NCBI GenBank assembly: GCA_019648995.1
Contig: BLXT01008169.1
Coordinates: forward strand, 479,811-502,427
Length of the DNA stretch: 22,617 nt
Source: Plakobranchus ocellatus
Taxonomy: Eukaryota; Mollusca; Gastropoda; Plakobranchidae
Direction of reading: 5' to 3'
The position numbers and the translations under genes were made by a program. Below the pieces are notes generated by a model. That model was not told where the DNA came from. It worked only from the letters and a program-made list of their open reading frames with translations, and searched no databases. Positions 9,401 to 18,307 of the stretch are shown here, in pieces. The first letter of the stretch is position 1; each line of letters starts with the position of its first letter.

Positions 9401-12400
9401 AAGGTGATTTCTACTACTCCTGACATTCTAGAAATTAAAGGTACTTACTGGTAATATAATAAATGTTTAACCTTAATCGTACGAGGTATTTTATTGTCAT
9501 ATCAGAGGCAACTGAGTGCCCTCACATTTCCAATAATAAAAATATCAATATAGCCTTACCTGTAAGTGTGGGGTAACTGCATGCCCCCATACCGTATAAA
9601 GTAAAAAAAAATTGCTATATACCTCTCCATACGTGGGGGGTAACAAAATCACCCCATACTTAACACAGTAAAAAAAAAATTGAAGGGTTTCAGAAATGAC
9701 CTCAGGTCAGTTCAATATTGATTTTCTGTCAATCATTATTGTATAATCAAGTGTCACATTGAATGTTTGAGGAATACTGAAAAGCTGAAAGAAAAATTCC
9801 CATTTTAAGTATTTTTAAAAAATTAAAAACCAGTCTTGGGATATCAAAATTACCCCACACGTACGGATAGGGTTAACAATAACATGGCTGAATCAAACAA
9901 ATCTGTAAATTTACTATTTAGAAAACAACAAAAAAAAGCATTAGACTGCATTGTTTGAACTTCTTTTGACCGATAGATAGAAAGATGCAATATCCTTTTC
10001 AATGCCCCTGAAACATCAACATATCTATAGCTGACTGTACATTTACAGTAGTACACTTTTTAAAGCCAAAGTCTGATAGCTAGAAATCCTTTTGATTTAA
10101 ACATATTTTGGATTAGTTCCCTCTCCCNNNNNNNNNNNNNNNNNNNNNNNNNNNNNCCCAAAAAAAAAACCAAAACATTGGCAGACTTAAAATCAATTGG
10201 TTTAAGAGTGTTTTATTGTTTAATTTCGGTCCAATTTTTACCTTAACACCTCTTTCTCTGAGGCATTTGTAAATAAAAGACCTGTCTGCCCTTGCAGATG
10301 CCGTGTAAGTTTGTGCAGATTCTCTCTGTATTCTTCCTCCTCTGTGCGGCCCAAAGCTAGCTGCATCACACGGTTCTTTCCAAAAAAGAATCTAAAAGAA
10401 ACGAAAAAAGCTTTGAGGGAAAAAATTTACACGCCAAAAAGTCAGATCAATTTTACTGCTAAGACACAAAAATGTATAGCATCCCATAGAGTCAGTTAAA
10501 GCTGCAAAATCTGAATGATTTAACTTTACAAAATGAACATCCTTAACTAGATAAAAGCCTGAAAATGACTCTCTCTATGCTGAGCTTTTTACACACACGG
10601 TACTAACTTTCTGTTCATAAATCAACTTACTTTACTTCTTCAGTAAAGAATTTCAATTCAATTCAGTCATTCTATCTGTGACTCAAGTAGTTTTGCTATA
10701 CAAAGAATGTTCAATTAACCAAGATGCCCATACATACGTACATACTGTAGGTAGTGTAGATTACTCAATTCTAAGTGATTTGTTTCACTTGATCACATCA
10801 CTTATTTGAAGTTGATAGTGAATCAATTCCTACTGAAAAATTAGTTAAGTAAAACTACTACTCCATTGTTTCCTTCTTCTCCTAGTATTACTTCTACTCT
10901 GAATCTGATGCTGCTACCACTACTACTTCTTTTTTTTTCCTCTTCTTCCTCTTCTTTTTTTGTTCTTCTTCTCAGGGTATAAAGTTACGATTATTCCTAA
11001 AGTGGGTACACATTGTGGACCCCCAAATATGGGAAGGGGTACAAAATGTGAAGGTTAGCCAATATCAATAATGAAGATGGCAAAGTGAAAAACTCTTTAT
11101 GTTTATCTTTCAAACAGTATAATTCTTTCATTTTTAGTGATACCAGGAAACCCAACTTTTCAAAGCAAAATTCAACAAATGTACCAAGCATAGCCGAAAT
11201 TTGATCGCAAACAGGGCTTAAAATGACCCTATCAAAATTTTAGCTAAACCTACCCAGCCAAAATAACAGAACTGGATAAAAGTGATTTGCAAAATAGCTC
11301 TCTTAGACTTCAATATAATAAGGGGGAAAATCGGTTGTTAGTATCTATTTCCATATACAGAAAATTGGATAATCCAAAATCAAAATTACATGAACTCAGT
11401 TACTTAAAGATAAGACAAATCCGTTGAATCTACCTGCTGTGGTTCCATTCCTGACGAATTTCTTTCAGTTGAACATTTCTCATGTTGTGCACAGAAAATG
11501 TAAAAATCCGAGCATATTGATCTGCAGTCTCTCGAATCTGAAATCAAGTAAAGGAGGTAAAATAATGGCTTATTTTCATTTCATTAATAACAAATAAAAA
11601 AAAATTGTTTTGCTAAAATTGCACAGACATGAAATCTCAGGAAATTATAAATGAATAGATTGGAAAAAAGTTTTTACTTAAATACTTCTGTTGACTGTCA
11701 TAAAATTGATACCCATTTGGAATCGAAGATTAATTCATTGCAAGCTAGTGTCACTTACACATACAAAATAATCAGATTGTGCTCTCTTCACTGATAAGAA
11801 GACAGTTCAACAGAAAGAAAAACTACAGAGAACAATTAAAACTTTGAAACTTTTAAATAAGTGATTCATCACAAAAGTTTACTTACGCAATCAAACCAGC
11901 ACAACTAAGCTAAAGCTATAAAGTGACAACAAAGTTGTTTCCTTACTATATAAACGTGACAAAAATGAAAGGCCTGTAAAATTAAAGTTTGTGCTTATTA
12001 CGTATATCAATTACTTCCTATTACTTTAAGACTTACGTGTCACAGAGTCACAAAATTTGAGTAAACAATCTTAAACCATGCAGGCAAATTATTTGCATTC
12101 CATTCAAAATAGAATCCCAAAGTTTTTTACTGGCCTAACACAAGTGCAAGAGTGTATTTGACCAAAACGTCAACCCTAAAATTGTGCCATTTTTTTCATT
12201 ATGTTTTGAATTGAAAAAACACCAAATAATTACAAACCCAAAAAGCCAAAAAGGGCAAGTGAGTTCTGCTGAGGTATGATTCATGTAAGCTTTGAAATTA
12301 GAGGTAAATCCAGGTGAAGAAAGTGGGCCTTGTCTTTTCACTTTATGGTGCATGAATTCAAAGTATTGGGGCAGACCACTTTTTCTGTGATTTGCCATCT

Positions 12401-13790
12401 TGTTATGCTCTAATGCTTTTTTTTGGGTTTGTTTACACGGCAAGGGTGCGTTCAAAACTGAGGCGTTTCTTTTTAGACCACTACACTCAGAAACGCACGA
12501 ACCATGCACTGATAAGTTTATTTTTATCAAATATGGCTTGAAGAAAATTCAAACCTTAATTTAAAAATCTCAAAAGAAAAGTGGTTATATAACTCTATTA
12601 CTCCACATGTGCCATTTTTCTCCCAGAAAGATTATCAATTATTAACTCTTTATCAGTATCAGGCAATAAAACCAGCGCTGACTATCCAGTTCATCTAGGA
12701 TAAAAACCTCCTTTTCAGAGTTACCTTTTCAATAAGCTTCTGTTTCAACTCCAATCCCTTCCTCTTGGTCTGTGTGAGCGAAACTGGAATTTAAAGCAAT
12801 TAAAAAAAGCAAATGTCTCAGAATGTTGAAACTTCAAGAGTGTTTGAAATCTAAAAACTCAAAATGAGGTCAATTAAAGTCATTGAGTAAACATTTTAAG
12901 TGCCAAAGAAGAGTTAATTTTTTTTTCTAATTTTGTGGGTCTTCTTAAGTAGTTTTATTTTAAATACTCCAAAAAAAAGTTGTAACTTTCCTGTATTTCT
13001 AGCCTGTTTTTTTAATCTTTCGTCCTTCCTCCTACCTCTTTGGAATAGCCTGACTTAATCATAGACCAGCCTGTCTGATGATGCCTAGTATTGAAAAAGC
13101 ATCGAGATTGTCAATTGTAATTTAATTCCACCTGAGACTAATAAAAAGTTTAATACTTTTCCTACTTTCAATATTTGAGCACCCCATTTCTGTTACATTT
13201 AAATGATGTGCTGGCAGTGTAATTTTACCAACATAAAAACCAAAACCTCATTTTGTCAGTCTGGGTTGATAAAAAAATTCCCAAAGCAGACTGTAAAAAT
13301 AAGCTTAGGCCTAATAGTAAAATATTTAAAGTGTTGAAACTCAGAGATTGTCTGCCTATGTTTCACCTCTTCAGTTGGCTATTCTACTATAACAGAGAAT
13401 TCACAAAACAGTATTGAAATATCTGCAACATTTCTTTTAGGCCAATTTAAGCCATTCACAAATATATCATAATTTTATACCACAATTTTCAGTAATCCTT
13501 ACCATTTGTGGCCACTACAAGTTACTACGGTTTGTTTATATTTGGCCATAATGATTAATCTTTGGAAAGCTGATATCAAAGAAAATTTCCTTTTGATGGA
13601 GGTTAGTGTTCTCCATTCTTATTAAGTTGTACTGATCTGCCTATGTATTTCTGCAGGCTTATCTTAAAATCTTCTGGGTTAACAATTAAACAAATGTGAT
13701 AATAAGGCCTACATCTAGATTGTAGATCTAAATTAGTTATAAATATCAAAATGTGAGGTTACCTTTCTTGTCACGTTTAGATTTTGGCAT
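6468..13790 (-). CDS. MRTO4: mRNA turnover protein 4 homologue (ribosome assembly factor), complete, 8 exons
   Basis: MRTO4/Mrt4 is a nuclear relative of ribosomal protein P0 (uL10 family). It occupies the stalk-base rRNA of pre-60S particles and is later exchanged for P0 (family knowledge). Coding exons, in order: 13763-13790, 12725-12783, 11434-11537, 10242-10391, 8480-8631, 7730-7806, 7130-7256 and 6468-6568. All have GT-AG borders and matching phases, giving 265 residues. The start MPKSKRDKKVSLTQT is the near-invariant family N-terminus. An in-frame TAG lies nine codons before this ATG. Later landmarks are NMRNVQLKEIRQEWNHSR (about 48-64), FFFGKNRVMQLALGR (65-79), GLLFTN (101-106), IPDYARSGN (121-129), SLEPQLRQLGLPTQLKKG (148-165) and the LKLFGHQMSNF segment (190-200). 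The last exon encodes a strongly Asp/Glu-rich tail (about 235-264), in place of the P1/P2-binding end of P0. It is about 25 residues longer than I recall for the human protein. The N gap lies in intron 4, outside exons. Confidence 0.93.
6569..7129 (-). other. MRTO4 intron 7
   Basis: Opens with GTAAGT and ends in CCAACAG before the acidic-tail exon. It contains a 90-base open stretch (about 6894-6990) preceded by an acceptor-like CTTGTCAG and followed by AATAAA on the minus strand at 6750-6755. That stretch does not join exon 7 in phase (see findings). Confidence 0.6.
7257..7729 (-). other. MRTO4 intron 6
   Basis: Opens with GTAAGC and ends with a polypyrimidine tract that contains a 14-T run (7272-7285 on the plus strand as A). 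The open frames here are not conserved-looking. Confidence 0.7.
7807..8479 (-). other. MRTO4 intron 5
   Basis: Opens with GTACGT; its acceptor side has a 17-T run (plus-strand A at 7815-7831). Positions 8256-8402 resemble the dispersed repeat at 2213-2386. Confidence 0.7.
9467..9876. mobile_element. piggyBac-like MITE, 410 bp
   Basis: The left end is TTAACCTTAATCGTACG. The right end, on the opposite strand, is TTAACCCTATCCGTACG, with 14 of 17 positions alike. Both begin with TTAA, the piggyBac target duplication, followed by CC(C/T)T. Just inside both ends are variants of GTGTGGGGTAA (9567-9577 in one direction, 9850-9860 in the other), plus a CCATACGTGGGGGGTAAC / CACCCCATAC pair in between. 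No coding capacity is present. An alternative left boundary is near 9553, where CCTTACCTGTAAGTGTGGGG also mirrors the right end. Confidence 0.5.
10128..10156. other. Assembly gap (29 N)
   Basis: A run of 29 N inside MRTO4 intron 4, bordered by CTCTCCC and CCCAAAAAAAAA. The low-complexity flanks probably explain the gap. The true size is unknown. Confidence 1.
10392..11433 (-). other. MRTO4 intron 3
   Basis: Opens with GTAGAT and ends in TTTCTTTTAG. It holds a TTC/TACT-rich low-complexity tract around 10855-10975. No exon is seen in it. Confidence 0.7.
11538..12724 (-). other. MRTO4 intron 2
   Basis: Opens with GTAACT and ends in TTGATTTCAG. It contains a 131-codon minus-strand open frame at 12135-12530 that shows no family feature and no good splice context. 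A GCGTTTCT/AGAAACGC inverted repeat lies at 12463-12496. Confidence 0.7.
12784..13762 (-). other. MRTO4 intron 1
   Basis: Opens with GTAACC and ends in AAATTCCAG. Positions 13062-13146 hold a GATGC/GCATC hairpin followed by an A-rich end that resembles retroelement 3' termini. Confidence 0.7.
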
Positions 13791-15689
13791 TTTTGTGTTT
13801 GTCCAATAAATCTCGCACTAATGTACCTTTGAATATCATAGAAATGTAATCCCAAATCCAGATAAGATATGATTCAAGTTGGCTGTAGGCTAATAATACG
13901 AGGCTAGATTCTAGATCTAGATCTAGAAATCTAGTGCTCACTTGATCTATTGAGATCTACTTCCTAGACAAATCTGGACTTAGACTCTAAATAGGCCTAG
14001 ATCTAGATCTAGTTTCTAGTTCTAGATTAGGTTAGGTCTAGATCTACAGTTTATTAACCTAGCTAAGACAATGTTAGATATTTTATAAATTTAGCCAATC
14101 TTTTTTTTGTTGTTGTTGTTGAATCTTAAGATGGGCCAACAAGATATATAGTTTATCTGAACTAGAGTCTAGATACTTTCTCTATAAAAGTATTTTACAC
14201 GTGAGGCGTGGTGTTGAGAAGAGAAAGCTAGTTTTTCTTCTTTCGACTCTAGTTTCTGTTCCTCAAATCTAACTGCTTTGGACTGTTTCTTTTTTTTCAG
14301 AGCTAACATGGAGTGGAAGGTAGAGGTTTTTCCCCATGCCTACAGCGAAAATAAAAAGCACTTCATGAGCATTTTTTTTATTGCCTAATTGCGAAGCTTT
14401 GCAGCATTTTAAATTATTCATTCTGATCGCAAAAATGTAGCAGGGTGGCTTATTTGTGTGCTCCAAGATCAACTTCACTATTTGTACGTTGTCTATGATG
14501 TACAGGATTTTTGAAAAGTGATAATGTGATGAATGTAAAGAGAAAAAAAAAAGGCGAGAAAGGGTGACATGGAGATACATAAACAGGCACAAAAAGAACA
14601 GAAGTACTGAGATCAGGAATTAAATCCTAACCATGTAGAGATCATTAACAAATGCAACTATTTTGAAACAGAGGGTGGAATGAACGGGCCAGGGGAAATA
14701 GAAGAGATTTGAAACATTCATCGGCGATCATGGCTTGAATGCATTATATTATGCATTATACGTTAATGGTACTGCCTTGCGGTTCAACGTCACTTCTGGT
14801 TATCACCCGGTTTCCGTGCATTGAGCCGCGAAGACGTTAATGCATTCCTCTGCCTATGCACAAGCCCAGCGTGTCAGCTATTAAACTCATCTTTTCAAAA
14901 ACAGCTTTGTAAAAATTAGCAGTAAAATCTGGTTTTCTAAATAACATATTCGTTGTAAACCACTGTTATTTTGCAAACACCTCCTTTGTGTGCCCCTAAC
15001 TCTGCACCTGTTTTGTTTCAACTATTTTTAAAAGGGACACTGTCTATACTACGAGCTTCAGACTGACAAACATCATACTTTATTAGTCAGATCATTGTAT
15101 TAAAATGCAGATAAAACGTTCCTCTTTGCATCCTGGTGGCTCCATTTTGGGGGATACTTTTTTTTTTTAATTAACTATTCCATAGCGCTGTATCTTTGAT
15201 TTTCATGAATTTTTTTTTAAATCCACCTGACTCTGAATCGTGGTGCACCCGACACAGTCAAGCATGCAATAATATTATTCCCGAACTATTACATGTAAAG
15301 CACGGCGGAGACTATGCTCTGTGAGAACTCCTCAAGATTCGTCAAAGCTTTTCTCGGCGAAGGCTCATAAGGGCGTCGAGGCGGCGTCCTTTTGGGAGGA
15401 GTGGCAGACTTTAGTGGACCCTCTTGATTCAATCGAGATTCTAAAGAAAAGGAAAAGGGGGAACACCAGCTGGAACATCGCCTTTTTGGATATCCAATCT
15501 AGAAAGTTTAAGGATCTTTGTTGACTGTTACACGACTCATTGGAACTTTATCCGCATTTTCTGATCCTGCTTGTCGCTCTGCTGGGCGTGGCGGTGGGAA
15601 AGCAATGCCATATTTGTTCAGTAATTACAAAACATTTTTTCATTGCTCATACCATCGTCACGCACACACACTCACACACAAACTCACAG
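13791..15689. other. MRTO4 upstream region and intergenic DNA
   Basis: This divergent intergenic segment contains a dense CTAGAT cluster (13904-14046), a CACGTG E-box at 14198-14203 and a GC-richer patch at about 14760-14855. A plus-strand open stretch at 15273-15524 has no recognisable family. No certain gene is present. Confidence 0.5.
14198..14203. promoter_or_regulatory. E-box CACGTG upstream of MRTO4
   Basis: A palindromic CACGTG lies 408 bases upstream of the MRTO4 ATG, beside a C-rich CCACGCC on the minus strand. Perfect E-boxes near start sites are a known feature of metazoan ribosome-biogenesis genes and are bound by Myc-Max. Its role here is inferred from gene function and position, and the transcription start is unknown. 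Confidence 0.35.
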
Positions 15690-15845
15690 GCGTCGGTTGA
15701 ACAGTTGATAGCGGACCCGCTTTGAGATCTGCAAGCAGCCTTCAGCAATCTGTCGCTGGTTCGAGCCCCGCCATCGGCGCCCTAGCGAGAAAGAGGGTCT
15801 GACAGCCTGAGAACATTTTGTTGTGGACTGGCTTTACACAAAAAC
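15690..15845 (+). mobile_element. tRNA-derived SINE
   Basis: An A-box-like TTGAACAGTTGATAGCG at about 15697-15713 is followed by a clear B box GGTTCGAGCCC at 15758-15768, within a partly paired T-arm (GCTGG/CCCGC). The A-to-B spacing is longer than in an ordinary tRNA, and no acceptor stem closes it. After the head comes a non-tRNA body (GAGGGTCTGACAGCC...GTGGACTGG) that matches the partial element at the start of the window. The end is at about 15835-15845. Exact boundaries and target duplications are not resolved. Confidence 0.6.
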
Positions 15846-15860
15846 CTTCAAATCCTACCT

Positions 15861-15889
15861 CACACACACACACACACACGCGCGCGCGC
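15861..15889. repeat. (CA)n-(CG)n microsatellite
   Basis: About nine CA units pass directly into about five CG units, all alternating purine-pyrimidine. Such a run can adopt Z-DNA. It follows the SINE. Confidence 0.9.
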
Positions 15890-17940
15890 AGAAAATTAAA
15901 CGAAAACATTTTGAGAGATGCAATATTTTGATTGAGAGAAGGATCTATCAGTTCTTTTTAAGGAGCAGGGACTTTTAGTCACCAGCAAGTGGAAAGCAAA
16001 GCTTTGAGACAAAGTGAATAAACCTGACGTAGTGTATAGGATCGTCTCGAGAGGGTCATGAAAACTTGCCCAAAGAATCACCCGAGACTAATCCGCTGTG
16101 ATCATATTCTACTTTTCGATCGCAGTTAGGCATGCCTTTTTAATTAGAAATGTGGTTACATTTGTGTAAGTGTCACTTCTGATTCCCAGAGGAAACCGCA
16201 AAACATGAAAAATCTCAAACGTCCAAGTCAAAAGCCATTTTATTTTATTCATATCAAATTTCTACCCCTAACCCTCGGCGAGTTTTTTTCCTTTTACGGG
16301 TATAATTTACAGGTGTTTGTATATTTATTTTTATTACGGAATTTATTGTTTGTTTATTTATTATTTTTTTTTAATGAAGACCGTGTCTTGCCTACGAGAT
16401 AAAGCTTCGGAATTGAAAACAAGTGCTGAAAGTAAAGTAAAAATGAAAAAAGAAGAAAAAAAGCAAAAAAGGTAAACATCACTGGGGTAAAATTCAACCA
16501 AATTACGGGTGCCTTGAACTTCTATTATTCAGATGGAAGGTTTTATCCACGCAAATAAGAAACACTCTGTGTCATCTTTTATTTAGAACTCTCTCTCTCT
16601 TTTCTCTCCCTGTCTCCGCCTGCCTGTCTGCCTCTCTCTCCCTTCTCCTCCCCCCCCCCTCTCTCTCTCTCTCTCTTTTCTCCCTCAATAAACCGTATTG
16701 ACTCATTTATTAGTTATTTATTTTATTTATTAAATAGAATTTTTTTTTTAGAATAGATGAATTATAATACATGTAGATATTAAGTGAAACAAAATTATAC
16801 ATAAAATAGAACCCATCCGAATAATGGGCACCATAGACTTTCAATTATTCAGGTGAAAAATTTTTATCCACGGAAAAGAGACACTTATAATACATTTTTA
16901 AAGTACATAAAATAGACTTGTTAGCTAGTTTTTTTTCTTCAGTTTTTAAATTGAAACATTTTGGTTGTAGAATGGAAATGGTTTTCAGTCAGAGTGAAAT
17001 TTAATAAAAATCCTTTAGACTCTCCACGCCAATAAAAGAAGTAGCTGGGCTGCCTATTTCGGTTGGATTCATCCCCAATCACCAGTTCCAAATAAGAAAT
17101 TTTTAACATGGAAGATGTAATCTTGGTCTCTTCTAATGGGCGTTTTTTTTTTCATACATAGTATCCTCCTAAAATATTTATTTGTCTAATGATTGGCTCA
17201 GTTTTTATCAAACCCTCGCTTAGAAAACACCAGAGAATTATATTCAGAACATAATGTAGGAATCACGATTTTTAAAATTCAAACGAATAAAATGAAATTT
17301 AATATGATATGTGATCCGCAAAAAATATAATCAGAACCGTAGTTAGTTCAAAAGATGCACAGGCCCAAGTCATCTGATATTCTGAAGAAGGTGGTTTCCC
17401 ATCAATATAAAAGTCAGAATATTTTTCTCTAATTTGATTGCTCGATTCGTTATATTGAAAATAGACGTTTGGGCTTACTGTGTGGATAACCTTTCTTTGT
17501 TATATACATGTATATCGAAAATAATTTACTAATCTTTAAAATGCTTTAGCGCCTTTACGTAATAATCTGGTTGTATCGGTAAGATGATTCGCACTGAAAT
17601 TTGCATATTTTCGTAATTATTACTAGGACATAAAACAATTTCCTGGGAGGCCTATCTAAATTTTACATGCCCCGATTAAGCCTGTATCATTGCTTTGGAT
17701 AATTTGGTCACACTACAAAATCATTCTTCTCATTATATTTCTATAATTTTTTTAGTACCGTAATATAAAAGATAAGAGTCCTCTTCAGCATAATACAAAA
17801 CATATAGCCTTGAGATCTATGCCTTTTTGCAATTGATGCACTGCAAAAAAAAAAAAAAAAAAAGAAAGGAAGAAACAATTACCTGAAATAATAATCTCAA
17901 AGACAAAACTGTTCCGCAGAAACTCACAGGATCTGTTACT
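15890..17940. other. Intergenic, repeats only
   Basis: AT-rich DNA with no supported gene. It contains a pair of related ~70-base segments (16496-16566 and 16811-16884), a CT/C-rich microsatellite (16590-16686) between them, and a poly-A run at 17845-17863. Confidence 0.6.
16590..16686. repeat. CT-rich microsatellite with poly-C
   Basis: An interrupted (CT)n tract with a poly-C run around 16650-16659. Confidence 0.85.
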
Positions 17941-17950
17941 ATGGTAATCA

Positions 17951-17958
17951 TGACGTCA
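17951..17958. promoter_or_regulatory. CRE (TGACGTCA)
   Basis: A full palindromic CREB/ATF site TGACGTCA, 350 bases before the 14-3-3 start codon. Together with the ETS-like ACGGAAGTGA at 18031-18040, it suggests the 14-3-3 promoter. The function is inferred. Confidence 0.45.
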
Positions 17959-18030
17959 TCTTCCTTCGACAAGTTCCGTGTTCACATTTTTCGTAGTCGC
18001 GCAATAATATTTGTCATGGGTGCAACCCTT

Positions 18031-18040
18031 ACGGAAGTGA
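18031..18040 (+). promoter_or_regulatory. ETS-like motif (ACGGAAGTGA)
   Basis: CGGAAGTG is the core recognised by ETS/GABP factors and is common near transcription starts of housekeeping genes. It lies between the CRE and the 14-3-3 coding start. Confidence 0.35.
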
Positions 18041-18236
18041 AATTAACTGTAAAGAAATAGTACACTCTGTCAGTGCAGATATTTCAAAGGCCACTCATGC
18101 AAATAATTTATTTTGAATATTAAGAAACAAAAATCAATAGAATTTTGATTTATTTACATGCATTTTCGTTCTAGTGAAACTTTTGGTTACTTTGTTGAAT
18201 TATGTGAGTAATAAACAAAAGTAGGGCAAGCCTCTC

Positions 18237-18245
18237 GCCATCTTG
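18237..18245. promoter_or_regulatory. YY1-like motif (GCCATCTTG)
   Basis: GCCATCTTG matches the YY1 core (CAAGATGGC on the other strand), often found at or just after transcription start sites. It is about 65 bases before the 14-3-3 ATG and may mark the 5' UTR. Confidence 0.35.
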
Positions 18246-18307
18246 GAATATTTCTGTTTCATTCCAGCAGAATCGTGGTCTGCTCAAACTCATTTTAGGC
18301 TGTTAAA

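Larger units (their letters stand above)
8632..10241 (-). other. MRTO4 intron 4 (with MITE and assembly gap)
   Basis: The largest intron, 1610 bases as assembled. It opens with GTAAAA and ends in CTCTTGCAG. It holds the TTAA-bounded element at 9467-9876 and the N run at 10128-10156, so its real length is uncertain. No other exon is visible. Confidence 0.7.

Noticed and set aside
12135-12530. 131-codon minus-strand frame inside MRTO4 intron 2
   Set aside because: No recognisable family, ordinary composition for AT-rich DNA, no flanking splice phase, and it lies in an intron of the same strand.
15697-15775. Functional tRNA gene
   Set aside because: The A and B boxes are too far apart, the acceptor stem does not close, and the following body is shared with another SINE copy.
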